From Coemansia sp. RSA 922 (taxonomy: Eukaryota > Kickxellomycota > Kickxellomycetes > Kickxellales > Kickxellaceae): a DNA stretch of 21,866 nt. The notes under the pieces were generated by a model that was given only the letters and a program-made list of their open reading frames with translations, had not been told where the DNA came from and searched no databases. The stretch spans positions 1-21,866 of the forward strand of contig JANBQS010000300.1 of the NCBI GenBank assembly GCA_027577415.1. The letters are read 5' to 3'. The position numbers and the translations under genes are program-made. Positions 8,617 through 15,985 of this stretch are shown one piece after another (the stretch's first letter is position 1; every line of letters begins with the position of its first letter).

Positions 8617-8802
8617 ATTGTCGACATGTGTTGCTGCGCAGACTCGTCGCCAAAAATCGCAGGACGGCATGACTCAGCACTTGTCATTTATTAATCTTAT
8701 CTTGGATATGGACAAGGAAATTGGGGAGCACTGCTTTGTTTCATTTTCTTTTAACTCGACTAAACATTGTTACTATTGAAACATAAGAATAGATAGGAAA
8801 GG

Positions 8803-11301
8803 TTATTTGGACGAGACTGTAGCTAGTGTTTCTTTCGCGAAATCAGCGTGGTATGTGAGCACCTCTTTGAGGCTCTCAATGATTTTCGTCTTGGCCGAGT
8901 GCTCCGCGCGATTGACAAATGGATCATTGGACGTAGGTTTTGTGAGAATGTCTTCTGTGCCGCTCGGTTCCATGGTCATGTTCTTAAACGACGAAAGCGG
9001 TCCACCGTCCTTACTGGAACCAAACCTGTACATCGACCTCTTGGACAGAACGCCATCATCCTTTCTCTTGCGCGCGCCACGGCATTTCTCGTCAACACCC
9101 GGGTTCTGGAACATTGCCCTGTAAAGATCAACTGCAAGATCATTAAGCGCGCGATAGTCTGGAATCTTGGAATCCTCGCTTGAAATAGGAAAGCGGTCGG
9201 AAATATCGTCAGTAAATGATTGCACGTCGTGCAAATGTTTACGCTTCTTGACTGCAATGGCAACCATGCTGTTGCTGGTGTGCCACTCCGATATCTCCAG
9301 CGGAACTTCATTGCCCTTATGTATCTCCGCCAGTATACTCCTGTCGTTGTCGTTGATCCCAAACGTCGCGATCCAGCACAAAACGTAAAGCAGCGACTCC
9401 CAGTCGTCGAGCTCCGTGCGCTGCTCAGGATGGCCCTCGAGGTTTGATACACTCATAAACGGCTTGGTCCCCGTCCGCTCAGGCCTCGCTACCCGCTCCA
9501 TAGTAGGATCTATAGCGCAGTCAAAATCGATGAGCATGCCATACACCGGAGGACCGTCAGTCGTTGCCTCATTTCGTACAACCATGATGTTATTTGGCGA
9601 GATGTCGCGGTGTAGCAGGCTGCAGTTCTCCAAAACCCAGCTGTGCGCGCGCATGGCATCAGATAGCACAACAATCAGCTCGTCGGCGGTTTTAACGGTA
9701 TTTAATGGCTCGCAGATCTTTTCAGTCACAAGCACGTATTGCTGTCGGAATGCGATTAGTCGCGGCTCCAACAACGGGTTGCGTTCTTCGTCGTTGGCGC
9801 CGCTCAGCCCGGGCTGCGGTGCTACGCCATCACCAATCGTCTCCGAGTTTTCAACGATCCTGTGCCGCTTTAGAATGTCGCCGACGTAGAACGCATCTGT
9901 CGTCAAAGGCACAAGTGACCCGTCGCTACGCCTTTTCGCCATCACTCCACCAGCCACGAGAATAGGAACGTGTATGCCATCCTTGCCGTTGCCGAACTCC
10001 TTCTTGATTAGCTTGAGACAGTCGAGCTCGGACAGGCGTGTCGAATTGGGACCCCTCTCAGCGTGCTGCCAAGCAGTCTTGACAAACACATTAGGCTTGT
10101 CGATTCTGTCAACATCCCTGGTAGCTGGGAAGCCGCGCGTGTTGCGACCAAAGGAGCTTCCCGCCACAACAGTCGGCCCACGCGAGTAGTATGACGTTAC
10201 GGCGTCATCACATCCAGAGTCGTATCCCTCATCAGTAAGCACTGGAACGTCAATTTTCCAGTACTTCCCGTGCACTTTGCTATTTACAAACTGCACGGCT
10301 GGGTTGAAGCCGCGCTGTTCGTCCTCTCCCATGCTCATGAAGACGAGCCACTCGACGAACAGCCTCCGTCCATTAGGCGTTCGTAGGTCCAGATCCGCCG
10401 AGGACAGGACACAATCTGGGCCAGAGCAGTATACTCTGGCCAGAGACCCACAGAAGGTCAGGCCCCAAAAGAAAATGCGGTTAGGTTGCCTTTCATACAT
10501 CTGTCGGCTGTAGCACAGCATTTGTCCCTGCGCCGCCCTTAGATTGGTAGGAAGTGGGACACCGACAGAGCTCGATAAGTTGAATCCAGGTGGAGCGCCC
10601 TTCTTCTTGACAGCTGGGACGTTATCAGGGACCTTGGCTTCTGCGACTGCGAGTATATTGGCATAGCGCCATTCCTTGACGCCCTGTCCTATGTCGTCAC
10701 TCCATGGCCGTAGCACCAGCACTTGGTCCACCTTGAACCCCTGTGTGGAGTCCTTGCCCTTGGAATCGCTGCCAGTGCTGTTTGGGAGCAGTAGCCGGTA
10801 ATGCTCAGGGACGTCGTTACCCGTATGAAGCTTTTTGAGACACTCCATTACAAACAGGACGACGTCGCGGAAATACGAGTAGATTGGCTTCTCTTTATAG
10901 AGCTTGTCAGCCGCATCGTCGCCCAAAGGTAATAGCCAGGGCTTGAACTCGTTCGCCAACGAGGTCAGTCTTTCTCTGAAGGCGGGCTCGTCCAGCTCTG
11001 AAGGCAACGCCAAAACTTCGTCCGCCGCTGAAGAGGGCAAAAACGACTCCAGCGCCTTCGTCACTAGGTCGGCGGACTTGACAGAGACGTCCTTGGCTGC
11101 TTCGTCCCATGGGTACGCCATCATAAGCACGTCAGGGTCATACCGAATCCTTTCCTCGGCTAAGAGCTCTGCATCTCGCTTGGCTGCGGTGTCAAGTTCG
11201 GTTTTGGACGAGTTCGCCTGAGAAGTATCTGCTGTCCGCTTGAATTTCGGTACGTTTGGCGTGGTGCTGGAAATTGTTTGCTTGGACTGGGAGCGGGTCA
11301 T
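8803..11301 (-). CDS. FunK1-type fungal protein kinase
   Basis: This 832-residue ORF belongs to the fungal-specific FunK1 kinase family. The ATG at 11301-11299 (MTRSQSK...) is chosen because the three open codons before it have no ATG. The kinase core runs from about residue 190 to 670. K408 (in VFVKTAWQ) is a candidate ATP-anchoring lysine. The catalytic loop is HRDISPNN (564-571) with D566 and N571. The metal motif is DFD (592-594), the usual FunK1 replacement for DFG. After it come a TGTKPFMS activation-segment motif and DDWESLLYVLCW, both typical of the family. The first ~40 and last ~110 residues look disordered and rich in Ser, Lys and Arg. Activity is plausible because the catalytic residues are present; substrates of this family are essentially unknown. 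It shares a roughly 295-bp divergent promoter with the DUF4246 gene. Confidence 0.9.
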   Translation of the reverse strand: MTRSQSKQTISSTTPNVPKFKRTADTSQANSSKTELDTAAKRDAELLAEERIRYDPDVLMMAYPWDEAAKDVSVKSADLVTKALESFLPSSAADEVLALPSELDEPAFRERLTSLANEFKPWLLPLGDDAADKLYKEKPIYSYFRDVVLFVMECLKKLHTGNDVPEHYRLLLPNSTGSDSKGKDSTQGFKVDQVLVLRPWSDDIGQGVKEWRYANILAVAEAKVPDNVPAVKKKGAPPGFNLSSSVGVPLPTNLRAAQGQMLCYSRQMYERQPNRIFFWGLTFCGSLARVYCSGPDCVLSSADLDLRTPNGRRLFVEWLVFMSMGEDEQRGFNPAVQFVNSKVHGKYWKIDVPVLTDEGYDSGCDDAVTSYYSRGPTVVAGSSFGRNTRGFPATRDVDRIDKPNVFVKTAWQHAERGPNSTRLSELDCLKLIKKEFGNGKDGIHVPILVAGGVMAKRRSDGSLVPLTTDAFYVGDILKRHRIVENSETIGDGVAPQPGLSGANDEERNPLLEPRLIAFRQQYVLVTEKICEPLNTVKTADELIVVLSDAMRAHSWVLENCSLLHRDISPNNIMVVRNEATTDGPPVYGMLIDFDCAIDPTMERVARPERTGTKPFMSVSNLEGHPEQRTELDDWESLLYVLCWIATFGINDNDRSILAEIHKGNEVPLEISEWHTSNSMVAIAVKKRKHLHDVQSFTDDISDRFPISSEDSKIPDYRALNDLAVDLYRAMFQNPGVDEKCRGARKRKDDGVLSKRSMYRFGSSKDGGPLSSFKNMTMEPSGTEDILTKPTSNDPFVNRAEHSAKTKIIESLKEVLTYHADFAKETLATVSSK

Positions 11302-11596
11302 TGCAAACAAAGTGAATAAAAAGTAAAGAAAATAAATAAAGTGACGATATGTGTGCGCTAAATTGTTTGGAAAATGCAGAAAAATGCGGAGTAAAAAAGC
11401 TTGTGTTGTTTACAACCTCCAAGGTAAATAAGGAACTGCGCTAATTTGTAGATTTGATGATGCCAACATTTTTTTGGCTTGCTGTAATCCGCAGCGACGA
11501 TCGCTCTGATGGTACCAGTGGACAGGCGAGTCTGACGTTAGACGATTTGCGCTCGCGCTCGCCCTCTACTCTCTCTTTGCATTTCATTTTTTGTCC
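11302..11596. promoter_or_regulatory. Divergent promoter between FunK1 and DUF4246 genes
   Basis: The left half, upstream of FunK1 on the minus strand, is T-rich on that strand. The right half has a TGACGTTA (CRE-like) at 11533-11540, a short GCGCTC repeat at about 11549-11562, and a CT-rich tract leading to the ATG at 11597. This layout fits a fungal TATA-poor, pyrimidine-rich promoter. No RNA gene was seen. Confidence 0.45.
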
Positions 11597-13468
11597 ATGT
11601 CTCGTATCCAGGCTCTAGTTAGACCTGCCCTCGGTCGCTTGCGCTGCCAGCCTGTGATTTTATCCAGGAGAATTGCAAGCACAACCGCCGCCGCCACCAC
11701 TAAGTTGAATGCTCCAGAGAGTCCAATGTCTGTCGACGAGCGCATCAGAAGCAAGTGTAGCCGTGGCGCTTTTTATGACTCTGCGTACCGCCTTCTCAAC
11801 ACGCTTTCCGAACAGCGTATCCGCAAGATGAGCGGCGCCATTCGTGCCAAACCTGACTGGGTCAGCAAGTCGCAGAATGCCGAGATATGCGAGCGCTGGA
11901 AGGCGGAAGCCAAGACGCAGAGCCTGACTGACTTGGAGATTGACTACGTCTTTGCCGAGTTGGACTACTATGCCTCGCTGCACAAGTCTGGCACCAACAT
12001 CATGCTGGGTGCAGTTGACGGCGTGTGGTGCTCCGACTCTTTGGTAGACGATGAGACGACCAAGGCGCTCAAGGACTATGCCGCGATCCTCGAAAATGTG
12101 CCAGCCAGGGACAAGGACTGGCACCCGAATAGCAACGACCAAGTGCTCAACCTCATTCACCCGTCGCTCTTCTCGCTGATCTACAAGCGCTCTAGCGTCT
12201 TGTCTGAGCCGATTGCGTCGCCACTTGCTGCGTTGGAGCTCAAGTCTTTTGGCAACTTCCCTGGCACGCCGCTAGACTGGAGTAGGACCTTGAATCCACC
12301 GCCCAACAAGGACGAGAGTGACGAAGACTATGCTAAAAGACTGACTCTTGAGCATAACTCACCTGTTGGCTGTGCGCAGCCAAACTTTTACATCCCGCTC
12401 CCAAGCGTGTCTTTCGCCTCTGAAAAGTTCTGCTGGCTGCCTGCCGAGTTCCGCGTCGACAGTGATGGTGCGGCTACCATTGAGTCGTACATCAACAACT
12501 TGCACCCGAGAAAGCACGCCGCGCTATATCCGATCATTGGGTCGATCTTTTCCAAGTTTGTGCCCATGCTGGAGCAGGTCGTGACTGACTATGTGCACCC
12601 ACGTGGGCAGCGCGTTGTTCCTGATCCGTACAACTGGTTCCGGAGTGAGCAGGCTGAGCCCGAAGACTATGACGCTGAGGACTATGACGAGCGGTACGAG
12701 CAGTGGGAGGAGAACAAAATATTCATTGATCCTCAGCCCGAGCCATTCGTCTCTCCCGACCGCCCCACGACTCCCTATTGCCTGCGTGGTCGTCGCTTGC
12801 AAGCTATCGTCAAGATGTCCAACATTGAGTTGACACCCGAGAAGCCCAACTATGATGGCGGCAACTGGCACGTCGAAGCCATGGCAAATGAGCGCATCAT
12901 CGCTACGGGAATCTACTACTACGACGTGGAGAACATTGCCGAGAGCAACCTCAGATTCAGAGAGTCTGTGAATATCGAGGATATCGACTATGAGCAACAC
13001 GACCTCCGTGGTGTGAAATCTGCCTATGGCATGGACAGATGGGTTGTCTATGGCGATACCCCGCTTGCGCAAGAGATTGGACATATCGAGATCAAGAACG
13101 GGCGCAGCATTGTGTTCCCCAACATCTACCAGCACCAGGTCTCGAGCTTCAAGCTGGCTGATCCGACCAAATCTGGTCACCGCAAGATTCTGGCCTTTTT
13201 CTTTATCGACCCATCGACCAGAATCCCATCGACTGAGATTGTGCCGCCGCAGCAGCAGAGCTGGTGGATCGAGAATGTTTTGTCGGCTAGCCCGCTGGGC
13301 GAACTTCCACTGCTAATCACGGAGGGAATTTTGGACCAGGTCGACTTTCCAATGTCGCTCGATGTGGCCAAGAAGATCCGCCTGGAGCTCATGGAGGAGC
13401 GCAGCGTAGAAAACAACGATATCACAGAGAACCAATTTAACCCGATATTCTGTCTGTGTGAGCACTAG
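11597..13468 (+). CDS. DUF4246 protein, 2OG-Fe(II) oxygenase-like, predicted mitochondrial
   Basis: This 623-residue intronless protein uses the first ATG at 11597; the open frame begins slightly earlier only through a TTG codon. Residues about 45-600 match the fungal DUF4246 family as I recall it, including FYIPLPSVSF and CWLPAEF blocks. Oxygenase-like features are visible: H425-V-E427 as an HxE pair, distal H513 (NIYQHQV), and R529 (GHRKILAFFF), spaced as in 2-oxoglutarate/Fe(II) enzymes. The substrate is unknown. The first 36 residues have Arg at 3, 9, 14, 16, 24 and 25, Lys at 36, no acidic residue before E41, and end in a Ser/Thr/Ala-rich run after RRIAS. That is a textbook mitochondrial presequence. 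A very acidic DYDAEDYDERYEQWEE stretch lies near residue 360. The catalytic role is inference from motif spacing; family membership is firmer. Confidence 0.86.
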   Translation: MSRIQALVRPALGRLRCQPVILSRRIASTTAAATTKLNAPESPMSVDERIRSKCSRGAFYDSAYRLLNTLSEQRIRKMSGAIRAKPDWVSKSQNAEICERWKAEAKTQSLTDLEIDYVFAELDYYASLHKSGTNIMLGAVDGVWCSDSLVDDETTKALKDYAAILENVPARDKDWHPNSNDQVLNLIHPSLFSLIYKRSSVLSEPIASPLAALELKSFGNFPGTPLDWSRTLNPPPNKDESDEDYAKRLTLEHNSPVGCAQPNFYIPLPSVSFASEKFCWLPAEFRVDSDGAATIESYINNLHPRKHAALYPIIGSIFSKFVPMLEQVVTDYVHPRGQRVVPDPYNWFRSEQAEPEDYDAEDYDERYEQWEENKIFIDPQPEPFVSPDRPTTPYCLRGRRLQAIVKMSNIELTPEKPNYDGGNWHVEAMANERIIATGIYYYDVENIAESNLRFRESVNIEDIDYEQHDLRGVKSAYGMDRWVVYGDTPLAQEIGHIEIKNGRSIVFPNIYQHQVSSFKLADPTKSGHRKILAFFFIDPSTRIPSTEIVPPQQQSWWIENVLSASPLGELPLLITEGILDQVDFPMSLDVAKKIRLELMEERSVENNDITENQFNPIFCLCEH

Positions 13469-14041
13469 GTGAGGTAACTTTAATTTTTTCACTATACAAA
13501 ATGATGAAGTCCTTTCGACGCACAGCGTTGCAAGGTTGTAGCTGCCTTATCTCTTCGCTAGATGTGGCAGTGCACAAATAGCCGCAGCCGAGGGAAAGCC
13601 GGAAATGACGTCTGAGATGCTTTCCAAGAGGCCACAAACCAGGCGTTGCCACATTTCTCATGGACAATCGACATCCCAACTATAATACATTGTTAAAAGA
13701 CGTATAGCAGTGTAATTTGGTTGGTGTGGGAACAGGACATGAGCTGTGTTGGGCATGGTGTGGCGGGCGGCCATACCTAGCACCATTACATTGTCACTGA
13801 CACATACAATTGGGCACGACGCCAGACCCGCCGCCACATCAACTATTTTTGCTTTTGTTAGTCTGAGCAACTAACACGCTAAAAAAGAAGGGCCCTGGAG
13901 CGTCTTCACCATATAGCGTGCGACGAGACAGCACCCTTGTTTCTTTTGAGCCCTTGCTAGTCATGTTGGCATCTTTCGTATAGTATTTCGACTACTGTTT
14001 ATATTTGTTTCATATCAATTTTCTCTTGTTTAAAGCCAATC
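13469..14041. other. Intergenic region upstream of the MFS gene
   Basis: This 573-bp gap separates two plus-strand genes. It holds the DUF4246 3' region and the MFS promoter, with a TATA-like TTTATATT at about 13998 some 45 bp before the ATG and T/C-rich sequence around it. An 8-bp inverted pair, TGTGGCGG (13759-13766) and CCGCCACA (13831-13838), lies in a locally GC-rich patch. A minus-strand open frame at 13658-13870 starts with TTG, has protein-like composition, and is not annotated as a gene. No tRNA was recognised. Confidence 0.5.
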
Positions 14042-15688
14042 ATGACCGCGGAAACGACAGCAGCAAACTCGATAGAGATGCTTCACTCGGATGCTCTGCC
14101 AGACGGTCAGCGCATAGCCGAGAGTCACATTAGCACGGACATGGAGTTGGAAGACACAGAAATCCCGCAAGCGCGGTATCTATTGACCCTGCTCGCCATG
14201 TCGGCATGTGTATTTGTAGCGGGATTGGACTTTACAGCAGTCGCTGCGATTATGCCCTCTGTCGGCCTTCAGTATAGCAAGCTCTCGACAGTGAACTGGC
14301 TCGTCACTGCCAACATGCTTGGGTTGGCCGTCATGCTGCCGCTCGTAAGCAAGCTGGGTAATATATTTGGGTACCAGGCCATCTTTGGAGCCTACGGCTT
14401 GGTGTTTATTGCTGGGTCGGTAATGGCAGGAGCATCGACGGGAATGAAGCTGCTGCTGGCAGGTCGTGCATTCGCTGGAATGGGCGCCTCGGCCGCCATT
14501 GTTATCCCGCTAATGGTTGTTACCGAGGCCGGATCAAAGCGTCAGCGCGCCCTTGGCCTGCGCGTACTGCTGGCGGCCTGGCTATTCGCATCGGTTCTGG
14601 GCCTAGTGATCGGCGGCTACTTGTGCAAGCACGAGAACTGGAACTGGGTATTTTATCTCAGCTGCCTTGGATATATTGTGGCGCTCCTGCTCAGCATCAT
14701 GCTAGTTCGCTTGCCCAAGTATGGTACTGGTCCGCTCTTGCAGCAAGTCAAGCGCATCGATATCCTTGGCTTGTTGTTCCTGGCTGGAAGCATTCTGACG
14801 CTAATTCTGGCGCTGAATCTTGGCGGTAATATTTTTAACTGGTCGTCAGGCGTAGTTATCGTGCTGTTCGTGCTAGCAGCGTTCTTGGCAGTGTTGTTCT
14901 TCCTTGTTGAATCCAAGGTCGCCGTCGACCCTATCATGCCCATGTCGCTGCTTTCAACGCGCAGCTCGGCGCTGCTAATCGGCATGCAGCCGCTAGTCGG
15001 TATTGTCACATATGCGCCGGTTGTATACCTCATCCTCTGGCTTAGCATTGTCAAGCACGACAACCCTCAAACCACGTGCACACACCTACTCGCCATTGTC
15101 GCTAGCGCCGCTGTGCTGTCAGTGGCTTCTGGCTTGGTCATTTCCAAGACGGGCAAGTACACAATTCTGATATACCTGTCGTGCGCATTTCTGACGCTTG
15201 GATGTGGACTGCTGATTACGTTCAAGGAGAGCACCAGCAACGGCAGCCTGATCGGATTTATGATTCTGCTAGGCATTGGTGTGGGCCTGACTACGCAGCC
15301 GCATATAATTGCCCTACAAGCTGCAGCGCCTGTCGAAAGAATTTCTCGAGTGATATCGTCGATTCTGTTCTTCCGCTTGATTGGAGCCACAGTGGCAATC
15401 GCGCTGTTCAACACCATCTTGCAAGCCAACTTGACTACAAAGCTCGCCGTAGTTGTCATCGACCACCCGCTGTATTTCAGGTATATTCTCGATTCAACCA
15501 ACAACCAGGACGTTATTCACTTGCCAGTTGTGCCACAGAGCGTTAGGGACGCCGTCATCGACGCCAATGTTCAGGGATTCAAGACGATATACATCACTTG
15601 TTTGGTGTTTGCCGCAGTCACAATCCCGCTATGCCTTTTCGTGCGTCACATTCCGATTAGTGACAAACTAAACATGTCCAAGCGTTAA
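14042..15688 (+). CDS. DHA2-type major facilitator, 14 TM segments
   Basis: This 548-residue plasma- or vacuolar-membrane transporter probably exports drugs or small toxic molecules by proton antiport. After a soluble acidic N-terminus (1-43), 14 hydrophobic segments can be drawn, at about 46-70, 85-104, 113-131, 136-160, 172-192, 203-223, 238-258, 270-288, 310-335, 348-366, 373-393, 403-420, 435-460 and 516-536. The DHA2 pattern is visible: D63 in TM1 (GLDFTAV), a motif-A-like loop SKLGNIFGYQ (103-112), R142 of motif B (RAFAGMG), and WNWVFYLS after TM5. Motif C at TM5 reads LGLVIGG (186-192), with Leu188 where antiporters usually have Pro, and the motif-B Gln is Ala. Substrate cannot be inferred, and siderophore or amino-acid transport is also possible. 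Start ATG 14042 is the first in frame. Confidence 0.9.
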   Translation: MTAETTAANSIEMLHSDALPDGQRIAESHISTDMELEDTEIPQARYLLTLLAMSACVFVAGLDFTAVAAIMPSVGLQYSKLSTVNWLVTANMLGLAVMLPLVSKLGNIFGYQAIFGAYGLVFIAGSVMAGASTGMKLLLAGRAFAGMGASAAIVIPLMVVTEAGSKRQRALGLRVLLAAWLFASVLGLVIGGYLCKHENWNWVFYLSCLGYIVALLLSIMLVRLPKYGTGPLLQQVKRIDILGLLFLAGSILTLILALNLGGNIFNWSSGVVIVLFVLAAFLAVLFFLVESKVAVDPIMPMSLLSTRSSALLIGMQPLVGIVTYAPVVYLILWLSIVKHDNPQTTCTHLLAIVASAAVLSVASGLVISKTGKYTILIYLSCAFLTLGCGLLITFKESTSNGSLIGFMILLGIGVGLTTQPHIIALQAAAPVERISRVISSILFFRLIGATVAIALFNTILQANLTTKLAVVVIDHPLYFRYILDSTNNQDVIHLPVVPQSVRDAVIDANVQGFKTIYITCLVFAAVTIPLCLFVRHIPISDKLNMSKR

Positions 15689-15985
15689 GTGTGCCATTAA
15701 CATATCCAGATATTTAATATAGCTACGTTCAAAACCGCTTTTATTTGGAACGCCCTGGCAAGACCGCAGTACAAACAGCCAAGTCTCCCACGTACATGTG
15801 ATCTCCCAATTAGCAAAATCATTGACTGCACCACAAAGTGATTCACTAAGCTTTGGGCCGCAGCGCAAAATCCATTGGTAGAAAAAATTATTTTTTTTTG
15901 TCGAGTTCTTCTTTTGTCTTACCGGTAAAACATTTAATTTTCTTCAGAAACTATTTTTTTTACCTTACGCTTAGATCGAATCGCA
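15689..15985. promoter_or_regulatory. MFS 3' region and IleRS promoter
   Basis: This gap is just under 300 bp. It contains TGATTCA at 15839-15845 (one base from the Gcn4 consensus TGACTCA) and T-runs at about 15888-15898 and 15953-15961 near the expected transcription start. The ATG at 15986 follows directly. No coding frame or RNA gene was seen. Confidence 0.4.

Larger units (their letters stand above)
8477..8802. promoter_or_regulatory. URB2 promoter and FunK1 3' region
   Basis: This 326-bp gap separates two minus-strand genes. TTTATT at 8687-8692 is AATAAA on the minus strand, about 110 nt past the FunK1 stop. TGAAAATTT at 8576-8584 resembles the RRPE element of ribosome-biogenesis promoters and sits about 100 bp upstream of the URB2 start. 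A perfect 10-bp palindrome GCAAATTTGC lies at 8521-8530, and an imperfect inverted repeat at 8585-8616. TGACTCA at 8670-8676 matches the Gcn4/AP-1 consensus. No gene was seen here; the short minus-strand frame at 8495-8680 is not convincing. Confidence 0.45.

Noticed and set aside
11591..11596. TTG start for the DUF4246 gene
   Set aside because: An ATG follows two codons later at 11597 and is the normal choice.
15720..15740. T-loop-like GTTCAAAAC suggesting a tRNA gene
   Set aside because: No acceptor stem, D arm or anticodon arm could be paired around it.
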